A DNA stretch of 64,000 nt from JAVVTR01 sp036653535 (GTDB lineage Bacteria; Bacteroidota; Bacteroidia; Bacteroidales; P3). The position numbers were made by a program, and so were the translations under genes. The notes below the pieces were generated by a model. The model worked only from the letters and a program-made list of their open reading frames with translations. It searched no databases and was not told the origin of the DNA. Location of the stretch: the NCBI GenBank assembly GCA_036653535.1, contig JAVVTR010000007.1:1-64000 (forward strand), written 5' to 3'. Within the stretch, counting starts at the first letter, position 1. Every line of letters starts with the position of its first letter. This document shows, piece after piece, positions 53,101 through 61,637 of this stretch.

Positions 53101-56100
53101 AAAATTTAAGCTCCGGTTATTACGAATATCGCATCAAAGCCACCGATAGCTTAGGCAACAGCGCACAAACTACCGGACGTTTTCATTTTTACCAAGCCCA
53201 AAAAGAACACTATAGCAATATAGATACCACCTCCCATAAGGCTTCCAAAAACCAAGCCTATGGTATATGGATGGCCAATCTTAAATCGAATGTAAGTGCA
53301 GAAAACAAACAACTACGTTTTTTAACCGGCAGCTTTCTAAGTGTGGACGAAAAAGATCTTAGTGTTTTATGGTTTGGGCAAATAGAAGATGGATCTAAAA
53401 GAAAAATAAGCGTTTTTAAGACCCTTTCCCAAGAACAACTGATTTGGGAAATTGCTTGCGACAGCCTGGATCTAAGCTCTAATTGGTCGGCCAAATTTTT
53501 CTGTATAAAAAACAATCAACTTTTTCAAAAAAGTTTTATTATAAAAACACCTATTCCCGACCAAAATTTAAAGATAGACCTTCTGCAAATTCCCAAAATT
53601 ATAACTACAAAAAGCGAGCAAACTTGGCAATTTAAGGTTTCTTCCAATGCCAAGAAACTTAGCCCCACTTTCCTAAGTGTAGGCCTTTACGATGCCTCCA
53701 TAGAGGAATTTTCCGAAGGGGAAAATTTAATTTGGCCCGTAAACGGAGTAGAATACGACCCATATGGCAAAGCCAAGGATAGATCCTCTGCCTTATTACC
53801 TCTCAAAGAAACGGCCCATAACTCGTGGGACAATCTGATAAACAACATAGGAGGAGATAACTCCTTTGGGGGACCCGTTTCTTTTTCTTATAGAAGAAGT
53901 CCTTTTTTAAACTACAAAGAAAGACCTTTCTTCGTAAGTTGGGAAGAGGTTTTAACGCCACAAAGATTTCAGATCTTTTATAGTCCTTCTCCCAATAGAG
54001 CCATGGCCGAAAGCAGTCAAGAAAGAACAGGTGTAGCCATGCAAGCCTTCTCTTTACAAAAAGAAAAATCTTGGAAAGCTCCCAATCCGGAAAGTATATC
54101 TTCTATCCTAAGAACGAATTTTGACCCTACTTCCTTTTTCTATTCCTTTGCCCTAACCGATAGTACCGGCTTAGGCGAGATACGCTTTAAAGCACCCGAC
54201 CAATTTGGGCGATGGAAATTTCGTATTTTCGCCTACCAAGACAAGCTATGGGCCGGCTACCAAGAAACTTCTGTAATAGTAAATAAACCTCTAATGCTTT
54301 ATCCTCAATTGCCCCGTTTCGTAAGGAACGGAGACAGCATAAATTTACTTTGCAAAATACAAAGTAGCATTGATTTAATTCGTAATTCTATAAAGGAAAA
54401 CGCTAAAACAGAAGGAAAAATTCGTTTGGAAGTATCTTCTTTAAACCAAGGAAAGAGCTTTCCTATTCCCTTAGACCAAGCCGTTCAAAGTCTATCTTAC
54501 GAACTCAGCGATACCCTCTCTTTTTCTAAGGTTACAGAAAATTGGACCTTGGTAGTTCCCTCCGATGCCAAGAGTCTTGCCGTCTATTTTTATGTAGAAT
54601 ATCCTTATGGAGATACCCTCCTAAGCGATGCTATAGTGGATACCATCCCGGTTTATTCTAACCGTATAGCCATCAAGCAATTTGTAAATTTATTTTTGCG
54701 ACCGGGCGAAGAAAAAAAACTACCAGCCTTAAAGATTCCAGATTTAAAACCTTCTTTGGAGCCAAACAAACAAGATAGTATTATTATAGAATTTTTTGCC
54801 TCTCCCCAACATATCCTACCACAACTACTTCAAAGCCTACCAATAGATTCGTGTATTACCTCTTACGAAGCCCTGCTTAAAATGATGCAAGCCTACCTAA
54901 GCGACGGTAGCACTTCTTGGACTCCCTATTGGGAAAAACTCCGCTCCTTTATTACTTGGGACTATGGTTTTTCGTGGACCCTAAACGCCCAAGCGGACCC
55001 TTGGATGAGCCTTTATATTCTGAAAGTTTTGGGAGAAAACATAGAAGAGAAAGAAATGCAAAATCGCAAGATATATCTTAGTTGTTTACAAACTTTATCG
55101 TACCTCGATAAGGAAATGCTTCAAGAATACCGCCGCTTCCAAGAGCAGGCAAACAACAAGGAAAACGTTTTAACGCAGCAGCAAATCCTTTATCTATATG
55201 TTTCTTCCTTATTTGTTGCCAAAGAGGTACCCGAAGATATTTTAAAAATGCGAGAATATTATCGCTCGCTTTGTTCCTCCTATGCCACCAAAACCGGCTT
55301 AAATCAACAAGCCTACATCGCCTCGTATTTTATGCGAATAGGCCAATACGAAAAGGCTTCCCCTATACTAAAAAACTTAAAACGTTTGGAATTATTTAGT
55401 TTGGAAACCGGTTTGTATTGGAAAAAAGAAAGTATGGGCTATACCTTAACCCAAAGGATGCAAACCGCCTCCAACCTGGCTCGTATGTATTTATTCTTAG
55501 GAAAAAGCAAACAAAGCGCAGAGGCTCTTTGGCAAGCCAATGAAATTTTCAATTGGATGCTATCCAAGGAAAGAACGGTAGATTTTATTGGTGGTGGCCT
55601 TAGCAGTGGAGATATGATTATAGCTATGGCATCCGTGCTACGAGAGGCCGAAAAAATGAATTTTCGCCCTTGGGCTTATATGCCCAAAAACACAGCAGAG
55701 AGTAAGGATAGCGCCAAACAAGGAAAAAAATCTTTGTCGAAAAAAGTACAAGGGAAAGAGAGCTTAGGCTTGCTTCCCTCTATGCATATACAAATAGGAA
55801 AAACACAGATAAAACCCGACAGCCTTTATTTTAAAAAGATTTTCACCGGGAAAGAGCTACAAAATATGATAGGAGAAGGAAAAATAAAATGGGATAGTCC
55901 AAAAGTACAGAGTAGTGATTTTCAAATAAGTCCAGTGGGATACGGAAGCCTTTGCGGAATAGCAACGCAAGAAATAGAGCAAATACAAAAACAAGAAAAT
56001 ATAGGAGGCGGGCTAAATATTTCAAGATACTATGTAAAAGAGGGCGTAAATGGCGCAAAAACAGAGTTTGTGCTCGGAGATAAAGTGAAAGTTATTTTAG

Positions 56101-56414
56101 AAATTGAGGCCGACAGAGATTTTAGTTATGTACATATTCACAGTTTACGACCAGCAGGATTAGAATGGTTGAAACCTACTTCCGCATACGATTATGGAAC
56201 ATCTTTTGGATTTTACCGTGCGGTATCTATGCACGCCATAGATTTCTATATTAATTTTTTACCCAAAGGCCGATATATACTTTCTTACGATCTAAAAGCA
56301 GAGGTAGGAGGTAGCTTTGCAGATGGACCCTCTACTATAGAATCCTTATTTAGCGGAGGCTTTGGCGCTAATTCTGCGGGAGGAAGCATTAGGGTTAATT
56401 TACCTCAAAAATAA
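50184..56414 (+). CDS. Alpha-2-macroglobulin family protein, thioester motif lost
   Basis: A 2076-aa exported protein, signal peptide within the first 27 residues (MGIIFPILCLMPIGNSFG). Residues 30-330 are helical and TPR-like. Macroglobulin MG domains follow (MG2-like FISDRPVYSPGEKMEIRGIV near 640, and carboxypeptidase-like ALPHTK-type loops near 540). The A2M domain lies at about 1330-1400 (ALTDSTGLGEIRFKAPDQFG, PLMLYPQLPRFVRNGDS). An alpha/alpha toroid spans about 1540-1780. In peptidase-trapping members the thioester is CxEQ; at the matching place here, near residue 1557, the sequence is PIDSCITSYEAL, so the Cys is kept and E-Q is not. It may act as a periplasmic or outer-surface scaffold. 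The last 130 residues resemble the usual A2M receptor-like domain. Confidence 0.88.
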   Translation: MIISKEIQMGIIFPILCLMPIGNSFGLNTERNTERNTKQKGEQRVETTTKFDTKNSYPKEKISHSQQKSIDQTTFIIEQAKLIREKEDDATEKIINLICHSIPKVSQPGRSILHSFLALSLYEYYLYENNNSAEAESETPLNLWETGKLNGDYSNLSHWKKTDFLTQIRYHLLESLLYPKDLNLSISDLPSLIFPKNQEENSSLPLQKGLLPNMDLWELLAYQNWDLWQKIQRAQEDAANTANVDAQQEIDSLYTAMKRHLVEKSISNPSFSSQSDTSSYPTKNSPLLEVEIRYAIYKYETDLWSEKQYLDYLQSLSQIFAKDKNAGDTYYLYALAQQNTNPLEAEKKAAYAINHYPGSWGCVQATILQENLLTPTLNLHLEEVYPRENPLLATVSVKNVAELKYEIYLLSTLERDLFYSQTETYIEDWKSKNSHALIKGNIPLSLKEDDLKTHSGSIGFPSLATGTYLILAYTDSLRYQGNAKICSEKFTKAELRNRSECFQIFQVSNIGFACSYAQKGDSIIEGYTVNRNTGKVLPHTKIQIYSKEYNYPKRQFSYLLQGETVSDQQGFFTIEGKKLQEKNSYGHSFLLSFHTPNDSVHAFYNRHSIYLSNPNFQEKEENSDTALMNAKIVDIKFISDRPVYSPGEKMEIRGIVLSTQNGLSLSKGTKLHLQLRDARRKTQKEIVVETDSSGAFSCCFPLSAQASPGRWTLEVDKTPFVFSFSVEAFKRPSFFVTLERSFLDSKNQSNTTGADTQKIIYIKGQAQGYDGQAIQNAKITYRVNLLRVLPWRFSTQGENIRAISIGNTLSTSDGSFTFSFPTEILSNSNENNYFYFYAIECEVSDLNGETQSAEYKIRAQSTPLRIFASLPEIIVEKSKKDPSTFPIQAWNAEEKLVPFQGKFELFSLKDTLENSAYSNNNAQEEEVHFLSYEVFHSMFPLQPYYSPKERDSALVKTLVFSQNISNALGKLPQNLSSGYYEYRIKATDSLGNSAQTTGRFHFYQAQKEHYSNIDTTSHKASKNQAYGIWMANLKSNVSAENKQLRFLTGSFLSVDEKDLSVLWFGQIEDGSKRKISVFKTLSQEQLIWEIACDSLDLSSNWSAKFFCIKNNQLFQKSFIIKTPIPDQNLKIDLLQIPKIITTKSEQTWQFKVSSNAKKLSPTFLSVGLYDASIEEFSEGENLIWPVNGVEYDPYGKAKDRSSALLPLKETAHNSWDNLINNIGGDNSFGGPVSFSYRRSPFLNYKERPFFVSWEEVLTPQRFQIFYSPSPNRAMAESSQERTGVAMQAFSLQKEKSWKAPNPESISSILRTNFDPTSFFYSFALTDSTGLGEIRFKAPDQFGRWKFRIFAYQDKLWAGYQETSVIVNKPLMLYPQLPRFVRNGDSINLLCKIQSSIDLIRNSIKENAKTEGKIRLEVSSLNQGKSFPIPLDQAVQSLSYELSDTLSFSKVTENWTLVVPSDAKSLAVYFYVEYPYGDTLLSDAIVDTIPVYSNRIAIKQFVNLFLRPGEEKKLPALKIPDLKPSLEPNKQDSIIIEFFASPQHILPQLLQSLPIDSCITSYEALLKMMQAYLSDGSTSWTPYWEKLRSFITWDYGFSWTLNAQADPWMSLYILKVLGENIEEKEMQNRKIYLSCLQTLSYLDKEMLQEYRRFQEQANNKENVLTQQQILYLYVSSLFVAKEVPEDILKMREYYRSLCSSYATKTGLNQQAYIASYFMRIGQYEKASPILKNLKRLELFSLETGLYWKKESMGYTLTQRMQTASNLARMYLFLGKSKQSAEALWQANEIFNWMLSKERTVDFIGGGLSSGDMIIAMASVLREAEKMNFRPWAYMPKNTAESKDSAKQGKKSLSKKVQGKESLGLLPSMHIQIGKTQIKPDSLYFKKIFTGKELQNMIGEGKIKWDSPKVQSSDFQISPVGYGSLCGIATQEIEQIQKQENIGGGLNISRYYVKEGVNGAKTEFVLGDKVKVILEIEADRDFSYVHIHSLRPAGLEWLKPTSAYDYGTSFGFYRAVSMHAIDFYINFLPKGRYILSYDLKAEVGGSFADGPSTIESLFSGGFGANSAGGSIRVNLPQK

Positions 56415-56552
56415 GATAGAAAGAGCCTGCTTTTGGAAAAACATGCTTGGACTTAGGTTTGGGCATAGCATTAGATTTTGTAGAGAAAATGATAGGTATG
56501 GTCTTTCTCTTTTCTAACACACGAATATAATATATTGGAGATATTAAAGAAT

Positions 56553-57164
56553 ATGATTGCTCTTGAAAAAACTTTGCTTTCGGATGAAATATTTACCGAA
56601 TGCTTTTGCTGTGATTTAAATAAATGCAAAGGTTGTTGCTGCATAGAAGGCGATGCTGGCGCTCCTTTGGAAGAAGAAGAACTTCCCTTGTTAGAAAAGT
56701 ATTTCCCAATTTATAAAAAATATATGTCGGAAGCGGGCTTGTCGGCATTGGAAAAACATGGCGAGCTTTTTGATATTTCTTTATTGGATGGCAGTTTTCT
56801 TACCCCCTTAATTCAGGGTCGCGATTGCGTATATCTTACTAAGGAAGAAAATGGCATTGCCTCTTGTGCAATAGAGAAAGCTTATTTAGCCAAGGAAATA
56901 GATTTTCGCAAACCTATTTCCTGTCATCTTTTTCCTATTCGTATTCAAACTTATCCCCAATACGATGCTGTAAATTATTTTCATTGGAGTATTTGCAAGG
57001 AAGCCCGTATTTTAGGAAAAAGAAAGAAAATTCCGGTATTCCAATTTCTTAAAGAACCTCTCCTTAGGAAATATGGGCAGGCTTGGTATAAGGATGTAGA
57101 AATGGTTTATTTGCAATATTTTGGAGAGCAAAACAGGAGCAAGGAAAAGAAAGAAAACGAATAA
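56553..57164 (+). CDS. DUF3109 family protein, cysteine-rich N-terminus
   Basis: A 203-aa cytoplasmic protein. I start at ATG 56553 (MIALEKTLLSDEIF); an in-frame TTG at 56535 adds six residues. Cysteines cluster at the N-terminus, CFCCDLNKCKGCCCIEGD (about 17-34), and recur in GRDCVYL, ASCAIEKAY, SCHLFPI and WSICKEAR. The pattern resembles YkgJ-type zinc/iron-binding families and suggests a metal or Fe-S site. DUF3109 has no known function. The gene is 138 bp behind the alpha-2-macroglobulin-like gene. Confidence 0.85.
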   Translation: MIALEKTLLSDEIFTECFCCDLNKCKGCCCIEGDAGAPLEEEELPLLEKYFPIYKKYMSEAGLSALEKHGELFDISLLDGSFLTPLIQGRDCVYLTKEENGIASCAIEKAYLAKEIDFRKPISCHLFPIRIQTYPQYDAVNYFHWSICKEARILGKRKKIPVFQFLKEPLLRKYGQAWYKDVEMVYLQYFGEQNRSKEKKENE

Positions 57165-57674
57165 AACTTTTAGTATAAATTTTTGGGGACTAAATTGTGG
57201 GGGGGTAAATATAAATTATTGAAAACAAACTATTTAGTGTGATGTTTTTGAAGGAGGGACTAAATTTGGAATAGCCGATAAATTATTGAAAACAAATTAT
57301 TTAGTGTTAGTTTGGGGCTAAATTGGGGGCGGAATTTTTGAAACTAAATTCTTGAAGAAAATCTAAATTCTTGATTTTAAATTATTTAGCCTAAATTTTA
57401 GGCTAAACTGTAGAGCTAAATTAGGAGGCTAAATTCTTGAGGAAAATTTTATAGGTCTCTTTTTGCTCCTCCTATCGGATTTTCATTTTTTATCCTTACC
57501 TTTGCTTCTTAAAATTTTAAAATCTACAGAGGTTTAGCCTAAGGGGAGACTTCTTTTTGATTTTTAAAACATTTCGTTAAGCTATACTATACGTAGAAAT
57601 ACAGTAAACCACAATATTCTATAGCAAGGAATGTTCGATTTAATATCCACTTTTAATCTAAAATTCATTTACGT
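57165..57674. repeat. 510-bp spacer with imperfect tandem repeats and a palindrome; promoter of the C69 gene
   Basis: No gene. A 30-bp sequence beginning ATAAATTATTGAAAACAAA and ending TATTTAGTGT occurs at 57211-57240 and 57278-57307 with one mismatch. Each copy is preceded by GGGACTAAATT, so a unit of about 67-70 bp is duplicated. Further CTAAATTCTTGA and GGCTAAATT words run to about 57440. A perfect palindrome TTTAGCCTAAA-T-TTTAGGCTAAA is at 57385-57407. A -7 box TACCTTTG at 57497-57504 would drive the downstream dipeptidase with a leader of about 160 nt. Confidence 0.7.
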
Positions 57675-59423
57675 ATGAAAAAAACAATTAGAAACTTGTG
57701 CTTTATAGCAGGAGTCGGATTTTTAACCGGACTTGGTAGCGCACAAGCTTGTACCAATTTCTTAATTACCAAGGGGGCTTCTAAAGATGGTTCTACCATG
57801 ATTACTTATTCCGCCGATTCTCATGTCCTTTATGGGGAACTCTATTACCGCCCTGCCGCTACTTATGCAGAAGGCACCATGATGGATATTTACGACTGGG
57901 ATAGTGGAAGGAAATTAGGGCAAATTAAACAGGCTACTCGTACCTATTCGGTAGTAGGAAATATGAACGAATTTCAAGTAGCCATTGGAGAAACCACTTA
58001 TGGCGGGCTCCCCCAATTAGTAGACACCACTGGGATAGTAGATTATGGTAGTTTAATTTACATTTGTTTACAACGCTCTAAAACAGCAAGAGAAGTAATA
58101 CAAAACATGGCGGAACTTACTAATACTTACGGTTACGCCTCTTCCGGTGAAAGTTTTTCCATTGCCGATCCCAATGAAGTTTGGATTTTGGAAATGATAG
58201 GAAAAGGAATGCCCATTTTAGATAAAAACGGAAAAGCAAGTGCTAAATTAAATACCAAAGGTGCTGTTTGGGTTGCCTACCGTATTCCGGATGGATATAT
58301 TTCGGGACACGCCAATCACGCCCGAATTACCAATATCAAAAAAGCAGACGGAAAAACCTCTATTACCTCCAAAGATATGGCTAAAAAAATTAATTTGCCC
58401 AATTTGGAATGTGTGTACTCGGCCGATGTAGTAGATTATGCTATTGCTACAGGACTCTACCAAGGTTCTTTCGAAAATTTTAGCTTTTCTGACGTTTATG
58501 CTCCTTTAGATTTTAGTGCTATGCGTGGCTGTGAAGCTAGAGTTTGGGCCATGTATATGAAAGCAAACCGAGCAGAAGCTTTGCAATATGAAAAATATGC
58601 AAGAGGAGAAGATAAAACCCACCGTATGCCTCTCTTTTTTAAAGCAGATCGTAAAATAAGTTTAAAGGATGTATTCTCTTTTATGCGGGATCACTACGAA
58701 GGTACCTCCTTGGATATGACCAAAGACGTAGGTGCAGGTCCTTTTGCTTGTCCTTATCGTTGGAGACCCATGGATTTTACTATCGACAACAAAAAGTACA
58801 CGCACGAACGAGCAACTTCCACTCAACAAACCGGCTTTTCTTTTGTTTCTCAATCCCGCTCTTGGTTACCTAATGCCATAGGTGGTATTCTTTGGTTTGG
58901 AGTAGATGATAGTTATTCGTCTTGCTATGCCCCCATGTATTGCGGAATTACAGAAATTCCTAACTGTTTTCGTGTAGGCAATGGAAATATGGTTACCTAT
59001 TCTCCCACTTCTGCTTTTTGGTTATTTAATCAAGTAAGCAACTTTGTTTACAGCCGCTATAAAGATATGATTATAGACCTTCAAAAGGTTCAAAACAACT
59101 TAGAAGATGGCTTTATCCAAAAAATTGCTATCAACGACAAACGCATGGGAAAAGACACCAACCAAGCCAGCTTAGTCGCTTTTGCAAATAATTTTTCCAA
59201 TGCACAAGCTGCTCTTATGTTTAGAGATTGGAAGAAACTCAACGAATTTCTTTTAGTAAAATACATAGATGGAAATGTGAAGAAAACCGATGCAAACGGA
59301 AATTTCAAAACCACCAAGAGTGGACCTTCCCATTCGGAATTTCCTAATCAACCCCCTTATCCTGAAAACTTTTACCGACAAATTATTCAAGACTGCGGAA
59401 CTAACATCCAAGTAATAGAATAA
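57675..59423 (+). CDS. C69 family dipeptidase (exported, Ntn hydrolase)
   Basis: A 582-aa exported peptidase. The signal peptide (MKKTIRNLCFIAGVGFLTGL) ends right before the family nucleophile: cleavage in GSAQA exposes C26 of CTNFLITKGASKDGS as the new N-terminus, as expected for Ntn hydrolases of family C69 (formerly U34). Also visible are TYGGLPQLVDTTGIVDYGSL, SFSIADPNEVWILEMIGKG and HANHARITNI. It should act on dipeptides in the periplasm or outside, which fits an amino-acid-fermenting life. The gene is monocistronic with a very strong terminator behind it. Confidence 0.93.
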   Translation: MKKTIRNLCFIAGVGFLTGLGSAQACTNFLITKGASKDGSTMITYSADSHVLYGELYYRPAATYAEGTMMDIYDWDSGRKLGQIKQATRTYSVVGNMNEFQVAIGETTYGGLPQLVDTTGIVDYGSLIYICLQRSKTAREVIQNMAELTNTYGYASSGESFSIADPNEVWILEMIGKGMPILDKNGKASAKLNTKGAVWVAYRIPDGYISGHANHARITNIKKADGKTSITSKDMAKKINLPNLECVYSADVVDYAIATGLYQGSFENFSFSDVYAPLDFSAMRGCEARVWAMYMKANRAEALQYEKYARGEDKTHRMPLFFKADRKISLKDVFSFMRDHYEGTSLDMTKDVGAGPFACPYRWRPMDFTIDNKKYTHERATSTQQTGFSFVSQSRSWLPNAIGGILWFGVDDSYSSCYAPMYCGITEIPNCFRVGNGNMVTYSPTSAFWLFNQVSNFVYSRYKDMIIDLQKVQNNLEDGFIQKIAINDKRMGKDTNQASLVAFANNFSNAQAALMFRDWKKLNEFLLVKYIDGNVKKTDANGNFKTTKSGPSHSEFPNQPPYPENFYRQIIQDCGTNIQVIE

Positions 59424-59787
59424 AACAAGCAATATCCTAAAATCGGCCATGGTTTTATATTTTCAATATAAAACCATGGCCGATTTTAACAAGGACTATA
59501 TATCAACAAGCGTATCTTTAGGACGCTTTAGAACCGCATCCATAACCATTTGAAATTTTTAGTACCAATATAATGGATTTTAGAGCAAAACAAAACAAAA
59601 AAGAAAACACTACTATGGTACCAAACAATATCTTATACGAATTTTAAGTTTTTTTAACATTTGAAAAGAGGTAAGTATGAAGTAAATGCTTTATTTTTGC
59701 CTCTGTTTGTAATTACTAAAATGGCCTTGTTGGTCTTATTATTCCTTAGCATCTATTATTATTTGTAGAATTAATATATTTTATACA
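59424..59787. other. 364-bp intergenic region between the dipeptidase and mmdA genes
   Basis: It contains the dipeptidase terminator (59439-59487) and, farther on, an AT-rich stretch with a possible -7 box TATTTTTG at 59692-59699 about 88 bp before mmdA. No gene is seen. Confidence 0.5.
59439..59487 (+). terminator. Strong terminator after the C69 dipeptidase gene
   Basis: A perfect 23-bp stem, starting AAAATCGGCCATGG, with a 3-nt loop (TTC). The arms end in A- and T-runs, so it works in both directions. Confidence 0.9.
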
Positions 59788-61332
59788 ATGTCTATTAAAC
59801 AAAAGTCTTTTGACTTGCGAAAACGCATGGAAAGTGCCCTTTTGGGTGGTGGTCAAAAGGCAATAGAAAAACAAAAAGCAGTAGGAAAACTTACTGCACG
59901 CGAGCGAATCTTAGCTTTGCTGGACCCCGCATCCTTTTATGAATATGATCTCTTTGTGGAACACTCCGGCAAAGACTTCGACATGGATAAAAAATACTTG
60001 CCTGGAGATGGAGTGGTTACAGGAACCGGAACTATTAATGGGCATCCGGTTTGTATCTATGCACAAGACTTTACAGTAGCAGGAGGCTCTTTGGGCTATA
60101 TGCACGCTAAAAAAATCTGTAAGATTATGGATCACGCTTTAAAGTTGAAAGTGCCTATAATAGGTATTAACGACTCTGGTGGAGCGCGCATTCAAGAGGG
60201 AGTAAATGCTTTAGCCGGTTACGGAGAAATTTTTTACCGCAACACCAAAGCTTCCGGCGTTATTCCTCAAATTTCCGTTATTTTAGGCCCTTGCGCAGGG
60301 GGCGCAGTGTACTCGCCTGCACTAACCGACTTCGTTTTTGTGGTAGATAAAATTTCCAAAATGTTTATCACTGGTCCAGATGTTATTAAATCGGTTTTAG
60401 GAGAAGAAATTTCTCAAGAAGATTTAGGTGGAGCCAGAACCCATGCAGAAATTACCGGGAACGCTCATTTCTTTGCTAAGAGCGAACAAGATTGTTTCAA
60501 ACAAATTAAGTCTTTAGTTAGTTTTATTCCTTGGAACAACACCAAAAAAGCCCTCCCCTTTCCTCTTAAAACGCCCAAAAAATCTTACAAAATAGAGAAT
60601 ATAGTTCCCTCGGATGTACGTAAACCATACGATGTACGAAATATCATTCGTGCCCTAGCCGACGATTCCGACTTTTTGGAAGTGCAAGAATTATTTGCTA
60701 AAAATATTGTCGTTGGTTTTGGCCGTATAGACGGAGAAACCATAGGTTTTGTTGCCAATCAGCCTTTGGTTATGGCCGGAGTATTAGATGTGGATAGCTC
60801 CGACAAATCGGCCCGTTTTATTCGTTATTGCGATGCTTTTAATATTCCTTTAGTTACTTTGGTGGACCTACCGGGTTATTTGCCAGGAGTAGATCAAGAA
60901 CATGCTGGAGTTATTCGTCACGGGGCCAAAATTTTATATGCCTATTCGGAAGCTACCGTTCCTAAAATTACGGTTATTTTACGTAAAGCCTATGGAGGTG
61001 GATATATTGCCATGTGTTCGAGTCATTTACATGCAGATTTTGTATTTGCATGGCCTACGGCAGAAATTGCCGTTATGGGATCGGAAGGGGCTGCTAATAT
61101 TATTTTCCGCAAAGAAATTATAGAAGCCGAAGATCCGGAAAAAATGCGTCAACAGAAAGTACAAGAATACAAAGAAAAATTTGCGAACCCATTTGTAGCT
61201 GCGGCTTATGGATATGTAGATGCGGTAATAGATCCTAAAGAAACACGGGCTTCTATTATACATTCTATTGAAATTTCTCGAAATAAATCCGAGGAAACTC
61301 CTATTAGAAAGCACGGAATTCCTCCCTTTTAA
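59788..61332 (+). CDS. mmdA: Carboxyltransferase subunit of methylmalonyl-CoA decarboxylase / propionyl-CoA carboxylase
   Basis: A 514-aa cytoplasmic acyl-CoA carboxyltransferase of the normal length. N-terminal half: GKLTARERILALLDPASFYE, YAQDFTVAGGSLGYMHAKKI, INDSGGARIQEGVNALAGYG, LGPCAGGAVYSPALTDFVF and the GGARTHAEITGNAHF biotin site. C-terminal half: LVTLVDLPGYLPGVDQEHAG, RKAYGGGYIAMCSSHLHADF, EIAVMGSEGAANIIF. In Bacteroidota it belongs to the propionate pathway, where it transfers the carboxyl group between methylmalonyl-CoA and biotin carrier; direction cannot be told from sequence. The biotin carrier gene follows; the membrane decarboxylase subunit is not in the window. Confidence 0.93.
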   Translation: MSIKQKSFDLRKRMESALLGGGQKAIEKQKAVGKLTARERILALLDPASFYEYDLFVEHSGKDFDMDKKYLPGDGVVTGTGTINGHPVCIYAQDFTVAGGSLGYMHAKKICKIMDHALKLKVPIIGINDSGGARIQEGVNALAGYGEIFYRNTKASGVIPQISVILGPCAGGAVYSPALTDFVFVVDKISKMFITGPDVIKSVLGEEISQEDLGGARTHAEITGNAHFFAKSEQDCFKQIKSLVSFIPWNNTKKALPFPLKTPKKSYKIENIVPSDVRKPYDVRNIIRALADDSDFLEVQELFAKNIVVGFGRIDGETIGFVANQPLVMAGVLDVDSSDKSARFIRYCDAFNIPLVTLVDLPGYLPGVDQEHAGVIRHGAKILYAYSEATVPKITVILRKAYGGGYIAMCSSHLHADFVFAWPTAEIAVMGSEGAANIIFRKEIIEAEDPEKMRQQKVQEYKEKFANPFVAAAYGYVDAVIDPKETRASIIHSIEISRNKSEETPIRKHGIPPF

Positions 61333-61637
61333 GCCGAGGATATTCCCTACCAATAACATATATTAATAGATTCACCATTATATTTCCTGTTTTACTAAAG
61401 CCTAAGTTAGAGAACAAGCAAAACTTAATCTCTACTATCGTTGGTTTTACTCCCGATTTTGGGTGTTTAAATTTATTGAAAATCGCCAAAAATTGAAAAT
61501 CGCCAAGAGATAGATAGCCAAGGAATTTTTAAAAGGCTTTCTTTAGAAATGGTCTAAATGGAACTACATTATATTAAATTTAGATCGCTTCTTTTTTTTA
61601 AGTGCTTATTTCAAAATTAAAGCGTAAAGAAGAAATT
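61333..61637. other. 305-bp gap between mmdA and the biotin carrier gene
   Basis: No gene or clear terminator. A 15-bp direct repeat, ATTGAAAATCGCCAA, occurs at 61475-61489 and 61492-61506. In many Bacteroidota a small OadG-like gene stands here; no remnant was recognised. Confidence 0.5.

Noticed and set aside
57165..57480. CRISPR array
   Set aside because: Only two good copies of the 30-bp unit, with AT-rich related spacing and no cas genes.
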